NCBI RefSeq assembly: GCF_047275745.1
Contig: NZ_JBKQWU010000014.1
Location: 1-64,000 of the forward strand
Direction of reading: 5' to 3'
Length of the DNA: 64,000 bases
DNA from: Amaricoccus sp047275745
GTDB taxonomy: Bacteria > Pseudomonadota > Alphaproteobacteria > Rhodobacterales > Rhodobacteraceae
In this document: positions 26,275 to 34,938 of the stretch, in pieces
How the letters are laid out: each line of letters starts with the position of its first letter
Numbering within the stretch: the stretch's first letter is position 1
Made by a program: the position numbers and the translations under genes
Notes under the pieces: model-generated
What the model was told of the DNA's origin: nothing
What the model saw: only the letters and a program-made list of their open reading frames with translations
Databases searched by the model: none

Positions 26275-27780
26275 TCAGTTGCTGAGGCTCAGGGCAATGA
26301 AGCGCGGACCGCTCTCGTGGTTCACGAGGAGCAGAATGGAGTTGCGGCCGGCACTCTCGGCGGCGTCGATCTCGTCGCGGAGATCCTTGACGCTGCCGAT
26401 GTCGTCCTGGCCGGCCTTGGTGAGAACATCGCCTTCGCGAATGCCCTTCGAGAAGGCATCCGAGGAATCCTCGATCCCGATCACGACCAGCCCGGTCTCC
26501 GAACCGTCGAGTCCGTAGCGCTGACGCAGCTCGTCGTTGAGGGGCGCCACGGTCATGCCGAGTACCTGTCCTTCGTTCATCGGCGCCTCGCCGCGCGGGC
26601 TGTCGCCACTTCGCGCGGCCGCGAGCGTCGGTTCGTCCTCGAGCTTGCCGATGGACACGGTGAGCGTCTCCTCGCCACCGTCCCGATAGACGACGACAGG
26701 GACATCGGTGCCGGCCGCGGTGTCGGCGACGACGCGGACCAGTTCGCGCGTGTCGTCGATCTCCTCGCCGCCGAAGCTGAGGATCACGTCGCCCGGCCGC
26801 ATCCCGGCCTCCCGCGCCGGACCCTCGGGCACTTCGGTGACGAGCGCGCCGCGCGATTCGCCGAGACCGAGCGCGTTCGCGGCCTCGGGATCGACGTTCT
26901 GGATCCGGACGCCGAGCCAGCCGCGGCGGGTCTCGCCATAGTTCCTGAGCTGGTCCACCACCTGGCTCACCACCGCCGAGGACATCGCGAAGCCGATGCC
27001 GATCGAGCCGCCATTCGGCGACAGGATCGCCGTGTTGACGCCGATGACCTCGCCCTGCGTGTTGAAGAGCGGACCGCCCGAATTGCCGCGGTTGATCGCG
27101 GCGTCGGTCTGGATGAAGTCGTCGTAGGAACCCTGCAGCGTGCGGTTGCGCGCCGAGACGATACCGGCGGAAACCGAGAAGCCCTGGCCGAGCGGATTGC
27201 CGATCGCCACCACCCAGTCACCGACGCGCATCCGGTCGCTGTCGCCGAAGCTGACGAAGGGCAGCGGGTCCGGGCTCTCGATCTTGAGGAGCGCCACATC
27301 GGTGCGGGCATCGGTTCCGACGACCTCCGCCTCGTGCGAGGTGCCGTCGATAAACTCGACCCGGATCTCGTCGGCGCCGTCGATCACGTGGTTGTTCGTG
27401 ACGATGTAGCCGTCCTCGGAAATGATGAAGCCGGAGCCGAGCGCGGTCGAGCGCTCCGGGCCACGGGGCGAAGGCATGCCCGGGCCGTTGCGCTCCATGA
27501 AATCGCGGAAGAACTCCTCGAAGGGCGAGCCTTCGGGCAGGATCGGTCGCGGCCCCCGGTCGACCTGGGGCACGCGGGTCGTCGTCGTGATATCCACCAC
27601 CGCGGGGCTGAGCTTCTCGGCGAGATCGGCGAAGCTTCCGGGCATCGTGCCTGCCGCGGGCGCCTGCGCGAAGGCGGGCATCGCCCCGGTCGTGCTCAGC
27701 GTCAGCATCACGGCCAGTCCGATCGAGGCGAGGGCCTTACCCGGGCCGCCCGCGGCGAACCGCCGACGGGTCGAAGGCAT
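26275..27780 (-). CDS. DegP/Do-family periplasmic serine protease
   Basis: HtrA-type protease-chaperone for misfolded envelope proteins, 501 residues. Signal peptide about 1-39 (ending PAFAQA). The catalytic triad is His131 (IVTNNHVIDGA), Asp161 (RTDVALLKIES) and Ser234 (INRGNSGGPLF). Two PDZ domains follow, roughly 295-390 and 410-500, separated by a polar linker. Downstream of hflK-hflC-DUF2065 on the same strand, a conserved neighbourhood linking membrane-protein quality control. Confidence 0.95.
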   Translation of the reverse strand: MPSTRRRFAAGGPGKALASIGLAVMLTLSTTGAMPAFAQAPAAGTMPGSFADLAEKLSPAVVDITTTTRVPQVDRGPRPILPEGSPFEEFFRDFMERNGPGMPSPRGPERSTALGSGFIISEDGYIVTNNHVIDGADEIRVEFIDGTSHEAEVVGTDARTDVALLKIESPDPLPFVSFGDSDRMRVGDWVVAIGNPLGQGFSVSAGIVSARNRTLQGSYDDFIQTDAAINRGNSGGPLFNTQGEVIGVNTAILSPNGGSIGIGFAMSSAVVSQVVDQLRNYGETRRGWLGVRIQNVDPEAANALGLGESRGALVTEVPEGPAREAGMRPGDVILSFGGEEIDDTRELVRVVADTAAGTDVPVVVYRDGGEETLTVSIGKLEDEPTLAAARSGDSPRGEAPMNEGQVLGMTVAPLNDELRQRYGLDGSETGLVVIGIEDSSDAFSKGIREGDVLTKAGQDDIGSVKDLRDEIDAAESAGRNSILLLVNHESGPRFIALSLSN

Positions 27781-28021
27781 GCTGGCCTGGGTATCGTGCG
27801 GGCTGTTCAACTTTCTACCTCCTCGATCTCTCGCGCCGCGCCCCAACGTCGAGATCGCCGTTTCGAGCTTCCGGACCGCTGTCGCGGGGCACTGCTTCGG
27901 GCGTCAGTAGAAGTCATTGGGGTCCGACCGCAAGTCACGCCTTTGTGCCGTCACGCGGCTGTTACGGTGCTGGCGGTGGAATATTGCGACTTCGTTTACA
28001 CGGCGGCCCGGCCGTCGCGCT

Positions 28022-28076
28022 CCAGATGGCGCTTCGTCTCACCGGCACCCAGGGTGGCGTTTCGCCTCACGGGGAC
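28022..28076. repeat. 27/28-bp imperfect tandem duplication upstream of degP
   Basis: Two adjacent copies begin CCAGATGGCGCTTCG (28022) and CCAGGGTGGCGTTTCG (28049) and both continue with a CTCAC-containing half. It abuts the stop of the DUF2065 gene. The rest of the 299-bp gap to degP holds no gene that I can support. Confidence 0.6.
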
Positions 28077-28079
28077 CCG

Positions 28080-28280
28080 TCAGCCATGCGCCAGCCACAT
28101 CAGCACGACGCCGAGTGCCACCACCGCCAGACCGAGCTCGCGGCGGCGCGCGGCGTCGAGGCGCGACAGGAGTTCCAGCACCGCGCCGAGATGGCGCGGT
28201 GCGAGGGCGAGGACCAGCCCCTCGAGCACGGCGGTGACGCCGAGCCCCCAGAGAATGAGTTCCAGCGGCGATCCGAGCAT
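28080..28280 (-). CDS. DUF2065 family small membrane protein
   Basis: 66-residue protein with two hydrophobic helices (about 7-27 and 47-64) around a basic loop (LLSRLDAARRRELGLAVVALGVVLMWLAHG). This matches the DUF2065 family, regularly found beside hflC and a Do protease in alphaproteobacteria. It starts 5 bp after the hflC stop, so it is co-transcribed with it. The molecular role is unknown; context suggests the HflKC/FtsH membrane quality-control system. Confidence 0.82.
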   Translation of the reverse strand: MLGSPLELILWGLGVTAVLEGLVLALAPRHLGAVLELLSRLDAARRRELGLAVVALGVVLMWLAHG

Positions 28281-28285
28281 TGCCC

Positions 28286-29272
28286 TCAGTTACCCGACGA
28301 AGCCGTCGCCGCCTCGGCCGGCGCGTCGCCTGCGTTCGATTCCGCGTCCGGCGGCGCGGCGGCGGGATCGGCTTCCTCCTCCGGCGGCAGCGTCGAGCGC
28401 AGCGGCGCGACGCGGGGCGAGTCGAGATAGTTGAAGAACTCGCCGTCCGGTCCGAGGACCACGGTGGTGTTCTCACCCTTCAGCGCGTTGCGATAGGCAT
28501 CCATCGACCGCATGAAGGCGAAGAACTCCTGGTCCGCCGAATAGGCCTCGGCGAGGATGCGGTTGCGTTCGGCATCGGCCTCGCCTCGGACGATATTCGC
28601 ATCGCGATCCGCCTCGGAGACGATCTCGAGCGCCGTGCGGTCGGCCTGGGCGCGGGTACGCTGCGCCGCCTCCTGGCCTCGCGCGCGCTCGTCGGTCGCC
28701 TCGCGCACGCGCTCGGCCTGCATGCGCTCGAAGGTCGCCTGAAGGTTCTCCTCCGGCAGGTCGGCGCGCTTCAGCCGCACGTCGATCACATCGACGCCGA
28801 GCGCCACCGCCTCGGCGCGGGCCTCGTCGCGGATACGGTTCATGAGGCCCACGCGGTCGGCCGAGAGCACCGTCTCGGACCGGACCGAACCGAGCGCCTC
28901 ACGGACATTCGCGGTCAGGATCGCCTGCAGCCGCTGCGTCGCCGCCGTCATGCCGCCCGCGCCCACCGCGCGCCGGAACTGCTGCACATCGGCGATGCGC
29001 CAGCGGGCGAAGGCGTCGACGATCAGCCGGCGCTCGTCGAGCGGCGTCACTTCGAGCCGGTCGGTCTCGAGCCCCTGGATGCGCGAGTCGTAGTAGGCCA
29101 CGTTCTGGATGAACGGGATCTTGACCGCGAGCCCGGGCTCGTTCTTGACGGCCTTCACCTGACCGAACTGCAGCACCATCGCCCGTTCCCGCTCGTCCAC
29201 GGTGAAGAAGGTGTTCATGGCGATGAAGACAAGCGCGAGAACGATCGCGATCAGGAAGGGAACGCGCATCAT
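28286..29272 (-). CDS. hflC: protease modulator HflC
   Basis: SPFH/prohibitin-family membrane protein that forms a cage with HflK around the FtsH protease; 328 residues. One N-terminal helix (about 3-22), the SPFH domain from FTVDERERAMVLQFGQ, and a long charged helix (about 190-260). The C-terminal 30 residues are an Ala/Asp/Glu-rich tail. The first of two ATGs overlaps the hflK stop (ATGA), supporting translational coupling. Confidence 0.94.
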   Translation of the reverse strand: MMRVPFLIAIVLALVFIAMNTFFTVDERERAMVLQFGQVKAVKNEPGLAVKIPFIQNVAYYDSRIQGLETDRLEVTPLDERRLIVDAFARWRIADVQQFRRAVGAGGMTAATQRLQAILTANVREALGSVRSETVLSADRVGLMNRIRDEARAEAVALGVDVIDVRLKRADLPEENLQATFERMQAERVREATDERARGQEAAQRTRAQADRTALEIVSEADRDANIVRGEADAERNRILAEAYSADQEFFAFMRSMDAYRNALKGENTTVVLGPDGEFFNYLDSPRVAPLRSTLPPEEEADPAAAPPDAESNAGDAPAEAATASSGN

Positions 29273-30450
29273 TGCTGGGTCTCCCGCGGCTGCGGCTGGC
29301 GGAGTTCATTGAGCGGCAGATAGGGAACGAGACCGTTGCCCGCCTGTTCGGTATCCATCAGGAACATCTGCACGTCGCCGAGAACCTGCTCCATGGTTTC
29401 GAGATAGAGCCGTTCGCGCGTCACCTCGGGCGCCTTCACGTATTGCGCCTGAACGGCGGTGAAGCGGCTCGCCTCACCGGTCGCGGCGTTCACCACCTGC
29501 GCGCGGTAGCCCTCGGCCTCCTGCAGCGTCTGCGCCGACTGGCCACGCGCGCCGGCCAGCGCCCGGTTCGCATAGGCATCCGCCTGGTTCTGCAGCGTCG
29601 AGCGCTCCTGCCGCGCCGCCTGCACGTCGCGGAAGGCGTCGATCACCTCGGCCGGCGGATCGGCGCGGTCGAAGTTCAGCCGGATGATGTTCACGCCGGA
29701 GCCGTATTCGTCGAGCGTGCCCTGGATGATCTCGCGGACCTCCTGCGCGATGATGCCGCGGTCGCGGTTGAGGATCGGCGACAGTTCGGAACGCGAGATC
29801 ACCTCGCGCATCGCCGATTCCGACACCGCCTGGATGGTCGAAGCCGGGTTCGACAGGTTGAAGAGATATTGCGCCGGGTCGCGAACGTTCCAGACGACGC
29901 CGAAGGAGATGTCGACGATGTTCTCGTCCCCCGTCAGCATCAGCCCGTCGCGCGCGCCGCGGCCGGCGTTGCCGCCGATGTCCTCGGTGTTCTCGCGCGT
30001 CACCTGGATGATCTCGTGGGTCACGATCGGCCACGGTGCGAAGTTGAGGCCGGGATCGCCGATGCAGTCGCCCCGGCACTGGCCGAAGGTCAGTTCGACC
30101 GACTGTTCCTCGGGCCGGACCTGGTAGAAGGACATGAAGAGCCAGAGAATCACCGCGAGGCCAGCGCCGACCATGAGGAGCGAGCCGGTGCTCTGGCCCC
30201 CACCGCCTCCGCCGCCTCCGCCGGAGCCGCGCTGCCCGCGGCCGCCCATCAGGATGCGCAGCTGCTCCTGCCCCTTGCGCACGATCTCGTCGATGTCGGG
30301 CACCTGTCCCGGGCCGCCGCGATTTCCGCCTTTGTCGCCCCGGTTGTCGTTGCCGCCGCCGGAATCCCAGGGGCCACGTCCGCCGCCCTTGCCATCGCCG
30401 TCCTTGCCGCCACCGCCGCCCCAGGGACCGCCGTTGTTGCTATAGGGCAT
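29269..30450 (-). CDS. hflK: protease modulator HflK
   Basis: Partner of HflC in the FtsH-regulating membrane complex; 393 residues. The cytoplasmic N-terminus (about 1-88) is very glycine-rich (GGPWGGGGGKDGDGKGGG), typical of HflK; a single helix follows (LLMVGAGLAVILWLFMSFY) and then the SPFH domain (VRPEEQSVELTFG). The start is MPYSNNGG, because an AGGAGG site lies 5 nt upstream; an ATG 15 bp earlier would overlap that site. Confidence 0.94.
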   Translation of the reverse strand: MPYSNNGGPWGGGGGKDGDGKGGGRGPWDSGGGNDNRGDKGGNRGGPGQVPDIDEIVRKGQEQLRILMGGRGQRGSGGGGGGGGGQSTGSLLMVGAGLAVILWLFMSFYQVRPEEQSVELTFGQCRGDCIGDPGLNFAPWPIVTHEIIQVTRENTEDIGGNAGRGARDGLMLTGDENIVDISFGVVWNVRDPAQYLFNLSNPASTIQAVSESAMREVISRSELSPILNRDRGIIAQEVREIIQGTLDEYGSGVNIIRLNFDRADPPAEVIDAFRDVQAARQERSTLQNQADAYANRALAGARGQSAQTLQEAEGYRAQVVNAATGEASRFTAVQAQYVKAPEVTRERLYLETMEQVLGDVQMFLMDTEQAGNGLVPYLPLNELRQPQPRETQQ

Positions 30451-30537
30451 CCCGCCTCCTCTCATTCCCGTGCGCTCGCTGACAGCTGTTCGCTGCCGGC
30501 GACGAATTCAAGTGTGTCCCGTGTTCCGCCCCGGCAC

Positions 30538-31938
30538 TCACGCGGCCGGGGTCCTCTCGGGGGCCATCGCCGGGCTCGCCACCGGGGCCCCCACCGGGGT
30601 CCTCATCGTCACGAGTTCCTCGGCGGCCGTCGGATGAACCGCGATCGTGCGGTCGAAATCCTCCTTGGTGGCGCCCATCCGGATCGCCACCGCCGCGAGC
30701 TGGATCATCTCGCCCGCGCCGTGGCCGACGATATGACAGCCGAGAACCTTCCGGCCCTCGCCGACCACGAGCTTCATCAGCATCCTCTCGTCCCGGCCGG
30801 CGAGAATGTTCAGCATCGGCCGGAACGTCGCGCGATAGATCTCCACCGGGGCCCGCGCGCGGGCCTCCGCCTCGGTCAGCCCCACGGTGCCGACCTCGGG
30901 CTGGGTGAAGACCGCCGTCGGGATCAGCACGTGTTCGGGCTTCACGGCGAGGCCGCCGAAAACCGTCTCGGCGAAGGCCTGACCCTCGCGGATCGCGATC
31001 GGCGTCAGTTCCGCCCGCCCCGTCACGTCGCCCGCGGCGTAGATCGAGGGCACGGCCGTCTGCGACCATTCGTCGACGACGACATGCCCCTTCTTGCTCA
31101 CCCCGACCCCGAGGCTTTCGAGGCCGAGCCCCGCGGTGGTCGGACGCCGGCCGGTGGCGCAGAGCACGAGGTCGGTCTCGATCTCGCCGCCCCGGTCGAG
31201 CGTAACCGCGATCGCACCGTTTCCGGGCCGGGCGAGCGCGGCGAGATCGGTTCCGGTCCAGATATCGATGCCTCGGGCGCGCATCGCCTCCTCAACGTGA
31301 AGCCGCACATCGTCGTCGAAGCCGCGCAGGATGCGCTCGCCGCGGTAAAGCTGGGTCACTTCGACGCCGAGTCCGTTCAGGATACCCGCGAATTCGCAGG
31401 CGACATAGCCGCCGCCGACCACGATCGCGCGACGGGGCAGCGCCTCGAGCTCGAACATGTCGTTCGAGGTCACCGCGAGTTCCGCGCCTGGGATGTCGGG
31501 CACGAAGGGCGCCCCGCCGACGGCGATCAGGATATGCGCCGCCGAGATCTCGCGCCCGCTCGCGAGACGCACGCGATGCGGATCGACGACCGTCGCGCGC
31601 TCCCGGAAGACCTGGGCCTCGGCGCGGGAGAGCACGCCCTGGTAGATGCCTTCGAGCCGCGCGATCTCGCGATCCTTCGCCGCCTTGAAGCGCGGCCAGT
31701 CGAACCGGGCCGGGCCGAGGTCCCAGCCGTAACCCGCCGCGTCCTCGATCATCTCCGAGAAGCCGCTCGCATAGACCATGAGCTTCTTCGGGACGCAGCC
31801 CCGGATCACGCAGGTCCCGCCGAAACGGTATTCCTCCGCGACCGCGACCCGCGCGCCATGCTCCGCCGCGACGCGGGAAGCCCTGACGCCGGCGGACCCC
31901 GCGCCGATCACGAAGAGATCGACGTCGAAATCGCTCAT
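30538..31938 (-). CDS. gor: glutathione-disulfide reductase
   Basis: FAD/NADPH enzyme that keeps glutathione reduced; 466 residues. FAD motif FVIGAGSAGVRASR near 9, redox-active Cys43 and Cys48 in GGTCVIRGCVPKK, NADPH-binding Rossmann motif VVGGGYVACEFAGIL near 175, and the C-terminal active-site His in AVHPTAAEEL. The last 20 residues (Ala/Pro-rich) are coded by a 12-bp DNA repeat and exceed the family's usual end. The stop side faces hflK; the start overlaps the rpiA stop (ATGA). Confidence 0.93.
   Translation of the reverse strand: MSDFDVDLFVIGAGSAGVRASRVAAEHGARVAVAEEYRFGGTCVIRGCVPKKLMVYASGFSEMIEDAAGYGWDLGPARFDWPRFKAAKDREIARLEGIYQGVLSRAEAQVFRERATVVDPHRVRLASGREISAAHILIAVGGAPFVPDIPGAELAVTSNDMFELEALPRRAIVVGGGYVACEFAGILNGLGVEVTQLYRGERILRGFDDDVRLHVEEAMRARGIDIWTGTDLAALARPGNGAIAVTLDRGGEIETDLVLCATGRRPTTAGLGLESLGVGVSKKGHVVVDEWSQTAVPSIYAAGDVTGRAELTPIAIREGQAFAETVFGGLAVKPEHVLIPTAVFTQPEVGTVGLTEAEARARAPVEIYRATFRPMLNILAGRDERMLMKLVVGEGRKVLGCHIVGHGAGEMIQLAAVAIRMGATKEDFDRTIAVHPTAAEELVTMRTPVGAPVASPAMAPERTPAA
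30570..30605. repeat. 12-bp repeat coding the gor C-terminus
   Basis: Three units in a row: CCGGGCTCGCCA, CCGGGGCCCCCA, CCGGGGTCCTCA. They code part of the Ala/Pro tail after the HPTAAEEL active-site motif of glutathione reductase. Confidence 0.55.
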
Positions 31939-32699
31939 GCGTCCTCGTCCCGCATCAGGTCGATCTCGCGCGGGTCGGGCGCGGCGTCGATGCGGCGCAG
32001 GATCTCGGCGGTGCCGTCGGCGCGGCCGAGCGCCACGCAATCGGCCATGTCGATGAAGAGCCCGTGCTCGATGACGCCGGTGACGCCGTCGAGCCGGCGT
32101 GCAAGTTCGGCCGCGTCCGGAATCGAGCCGAGCGCGAGATCGAGCACATGGTTGCCCTCGTCGGTCAGCACCGGCTCGCCATCCCGCTCGCGCCGCGTGA
32201 TCGCCGCGCGGCCGAGGTCGAGGTCTTCGAGCACCCGCGCGATCGCGGCCCGTGTCGCAAGGCTCCCGAAGGCCGCGACTTCGACCGGGAGCGGGAAGGC
32301 GCCGAGCCGCGAGACCCGCTTGGTCTCGTCGGCGATCACCACGAAGCGTTTCGCCGCCTTCGCGACGATCTTCTCGCGAAAATGCGCGCCCCCGCCGCCC
32401 TTGATGAGACCGAGCCGCGGGTCGAATTCATCCGTTCCGTCGATCGCGAGATCGAGCGGCCCCGCTTCGTCCAGCGTCGAGAGCGCGAGCCCAACCTCGC
32501 GCGCGAGCGCCGCCGTCGCCTCCGAGGTTGGCACGCAGGTGACCTTGATACCGGTTTCCGAGACCTTCTCGGCGAGCAGGCGCACGAGCCAGCTCGCCGT
32601 CGATCCCGAGCCGATCCCGAGCTTCATCCCGTCCGAGACGCTTTCGAGGGCGAGGACGGCGGCGGCGCGTTTCGCGGCGTCGGCGGCGGAAAGGGACAT
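31935..32699 (-). CDS. rpiA: ribose-5-phosphate isomerase A
   Basis: Interconverts ribose-5-phosphate and ribulose-5-phosphate; 254 residues. Family blocks are GIGSGSTASWLVRLLAEKV (about 28-46), DGTDEFDPRLGLIKGGGGAHFREKIVA and the C-terminal GVIEHGLFIDMAD. The start MSLSAADAAKRAA is typical; the longer frame is antisense to the flanking gap. Upstream of gor with a 4-bp overlap; pentose-phosphate NADPH supply is a plausible functional link with glutathione reduction. Confidence 0.96.
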   Translation of the reverse strand: MSLSAADAAKRAAAVLALESVSDGMKLGIGSGSTASWLVRLLAEKVSETGIKVTCVPTSEATAALAREVGLALSTLDEAGPLDLAIDGTDEFDPRLGLIKGGGGAHFREKIVAKAAKRFVVIADETKRVSRLGAFPLPVEVAAFGSLATRAAIARVLEDLDLGRAAITRRERDGEPVLTDEGNHVLDLALGSIPDAAELARRLDGVTGVIEHGLFIDMADCVALGRADGTAEILRRIDAAPDPREIDLMRDEDA

Positions 32700-33001
32700 G
32701 GGAAAACTCCGGGCGCGGCGATTGGAATGGTCGGGAGTTATAGGAGCAAAGTCGGGCGACCGAAAGGCGATATGCCACCCGAACCTTCGAGACGCGGGCA
32801 TTTTCGCGGACATGCCGCACGCGACCTGATCGCTCCGGAGTCCGCCACCGACATGCCCGCCAGCCGAGGTCCGGCGCGCGGCCCGGCACGACTCCGCTTC
32901 CGACAGCGAAGGCGCCGCCCGGTTGGACTTCGCCGATGGCCGCTGCTAAGTTCGCCGCCGCTGAACCGCCAGCAGTTTTCGCGAGCCTCCATGGTGCGGG
33001 G
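32700..33001. other. 302-bp divergent gap between rpiA and a TetR gene
   Basis: I see no gene, strong palindrome or repeat here. It should hold the promoters for the leftward rpiA-gor pair and the rightward regulator. The stretch 32735-32765 is locally more AT-rich (GGGAGTTATAGGAGC), a possible promoter area for rpiA. Confidence 0.5.
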
Positions 33002-33658
33002 ATGGAACAAGAGCCGACGATGGACAGCGACTCCGGTGGCACGATGAGCCGCGCGGAGCGCGGTGAGCTGAAATGCGCGCAGGTGCTCGCGGGCGCGCGC
33101 CGGGTCTTTCTCAGCGACGGATACGAAGGCGCGAGCGTCGATGAGATCGCGCGCGAGGCGGGCATCTCGAAGGCCACGCTCTACCGGCACTTTCCCGACA
33201 AGGCGGCGCTCTTCAGCGCGGTTCTGGCCGAGGAATGCCGGACGCAGGCGGGACTGCACCCGGAACTCTGCTACCACGACCGGCCGATCGCGGATTTCCT
33301 GCTCGACCTCGCACGCGACGTGCTGAACTTCAGCCTCGGCGAGTTCGGCCAGAGCATCTACCGGATCGCGGTCGCCGAGACGGTGCGCTTCCCCGATATC
33401 GGCAAGACCTTCTATGACACCGGCAGCGAGTTGAACCGGGTCCGTCTCGCCCCGGCGCTCGAACTCGCGGTCGAGCGGGGCGAACTCGTGGCGCTGGACC
33501 CCGATTACGCCGCCCATGTCTTCTACGGGATCTGCAAGGCGGACCTCTTCATCCGCGGCCTGCTCCGGATCGGCGACCCTCCGGCCCCGGAGGAGATCGA
33601 AGCCCATGCGCGGCGTTCGGTCGAGACTTTCCTGCGCGCCTTCGGCAAGCACGACTGA
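33002..33658 (+). CDS. TetR/AcrR-family transcriptional regulator
   Basis: Regulator of about 218 residues. The helix-turn-helix lies in VLAGARRVFLSDGYEGASVDEIAREAGISKATLYRHFPDK; the C-terminal domain carries FGQSIYRIAVAETVRFPDIGKTFYDTG, a pattern of the AcrR/TetR_C_7 group also seen in the other TetR of this window. Start is uncertain: ATGs at 32936, 33002 and 33020 are all in frame and none has a strong ribosome site. No target is obvious; it is divergent from rpiA and convergent with the thiamin pyrophosphokinase. Confidence 0.86.
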   Translation: MEQEPTMDSDSGGTMSRAERGELKCAQVLAGARRVFLSDGYEGASVDEIAREAGISKATLYRHFPDKAALFSAVLAEECRTQAGLHPELCYHDRPIADFLLDLARDVLNFSLGEFGQSIYRIAVAETVRFPDIGKTFYDTGSELNRVRLAPALELAVERGELVALDPDYAAHVFYGICKADLFIRGLLRIGDPPAPEEIEAHARRSVETFLRAFGKHD

Positions 33659-33675
33659 GCCGGACCGGGGAGCGG

Positions 33676-34341
33676 TCAGGCCATCCGGCGGGCGACTTCG
33701 CCGAGATAGCGCGCCGGCAGGATCAGAAGGACCGGACCTCCGGTGAACCGCGCCTCCAGCATGCCGCCGAGCGCGGCGTTAGATGTCCCGATCCGCCCGG
33801 CCGGCGCGAGATCGAGATCCGTCACCGGCCAGCGGAGCCCCGCGGAATGCGTGCCCCGTGCCGGCCCCATCGGAAAGAGCGACACCCGGTCTCCCGCCTC
33901 CGCGGTGAGGCTTATCCCCGCCTCCGGAACGCGCAGGCAGATGTCGCGCTCGCCGATCAGGATCAGGGGCTCGCCGGGATGTTTCGCCAGCGCGTTCAGC
34001 GCCGCGAGTTCATGATCGACCTGGCCGCCGAGAAACCCCACCCCGAGATAGAGCGGCGCCTCGACCGAATAGAGGCATTTCTCCAGATCGGTGCTCTCCT
34101 GCTCGTCGATCCGGTGGACGGGTACGCCGCGCGCTTCGATCGCCCGCCGGTCCGCGAGCGAATCGATGTCGCCGATCACCGCGCGAAGCTCATGGCCCGC
34201 GGGCAGCGCCAGATCCGCGCCGCCATCCGCCGCGTAGACCTCGGGTGCGAGGCCGAGCGCGGCGGCGAGCGCGGCGGCGGGGGCCGGCCCGCCGCCGATC
34301 AGCGTGACCGGACCCTCGGCGCGATAGAGGACCCGGCTCAG
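33676..34341 (-). CDS. thiamine pyrophosphokinase
   Basis: Transfers pyrophosphate from ATP to thiamine to make thiamine diphosphate; about 221 residues. Seen: VTLIGGGPAP at the start, YAADGGADLAL, the metal-binding VIGDIDSL, QESTDLEKCLY and the C-terminal GTSNAALGGMLEARFTGGPVLLIL. No ATG, GTG or TTG sits near the expected N-terminus; the best candidate is a CTG whose last two bases overlap the creA stop (CTGA). The ATG far upstream lies inside creA in another frame and gives arginine-rich nonsense. Start uncertain, family fairly sure. Confidence 0.82.
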   Translation of the reverse strand: MSRVLYRAEGPVTLIGGGPAPAAALAAALGLAPEVYAADGGADLALPAGHELRAVIGDIDSLADRRAIEARGVPVHRIDEQESTDLEKCLYSVEAPLYLGVGFLGGQVDHELAALNALAKHPGEPLILIGERDICLRVPEAGISLTAEAGDRVSLFPMGPARGTHSAGLRWPVTDLDLAPAGRIGTSNAALGGMLEARFTGGPVLLILPARYLGEVARRMA

Positions 34342-34799
34342 TTCCAGTCCCTGATGACGACCGCAGAGACGCTGTTCTTCGGCGAGCCGTCGATCAGCTT
34401 GTCGGAATAGGTGAGATAGACCAGCGCGTTCCGGCTCTCGTCGCGGAAGCGGACCACCTGTATCCGCTTGAACAGGATCGAGGCGCGCTGGCTGAAGACC
34501 TCCTCGCCGTCGCGCAACTCCTCGCGGAACCGGACCGGGCCGGTCTGCTGGCAATTGATCGAGGCATCCGACGTATCCTCGGCGATGCCGAGCGAGCCCC
34601 GGATGCCGCCGGTGCGGGCGCGGCTGATGAAGCAGCTCACCCCCTCCACCTTGGGGTCGTCGAATGCCTCCACGACGATCTTGTGGTTCGCGCCGAGGAT
34701 CTTGATCGCCGTCGTCACCTCGCCGATCTCCTCGGCCCGGGCGAGCCCGGCGGCGCCCACGATCATACCCAAGCCCAGAATCCAGGCGCTGCGCGACAT
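34338..34799 (-). CDS. CreA family protein
   Basis: 153-residue exported protein of the CreA family, of unknown molecular function. Signal peptide about 1-22 (ending GLARAEEIGEV); conserved core VEAFDDPKVEGVSCFISRARTGGIRGSLGIAEDTSDAS with cysteines at about 56 and 80, and NALVYLTYSDKLIDGSPKNSVSAV. It is immediately upstream of, and overlaps, the thiamine pyrophosphokinase. The longer frame starting further upstream is rejected because the signal peptide begins at MSRSAWILG. Confidence 0.88.
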   Translation of the reverse strand: MSRSAWILGLGMIVGAAGLARAEEIGEVTTAIKILGANHKIVVEAFDDPKVEGVSCFISRARTGGIRGSLGIAEDTSDASINCQQTGPVRFREELRDGEEVFSQRASILFKRIQVVRFRDESRNALVYLTYSDKLIDGSPKNSVSAVVIRDWN

Positions 34800-34938
34800 C
34801 GCCGACCTCCCAGTTGATACCCGCGAGCGAAGAGATAGCGCGGCCACGCGGCGGGGAAAAGACGGCGCGGGGTCACGCCGGCGCAGCGCCCCCCGGGTCA
34901 GGCCCGGCACGCGCCGACGGCGGCCGGGCCGCGGATGG

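Noticed and set aside
29272..32829. A 1185-codon rightward open frame, the longest in the window
   Set aside because: It is antisense to hflK, gor and rpiA, which have clear motifs. High GC makes such shadow frames common.
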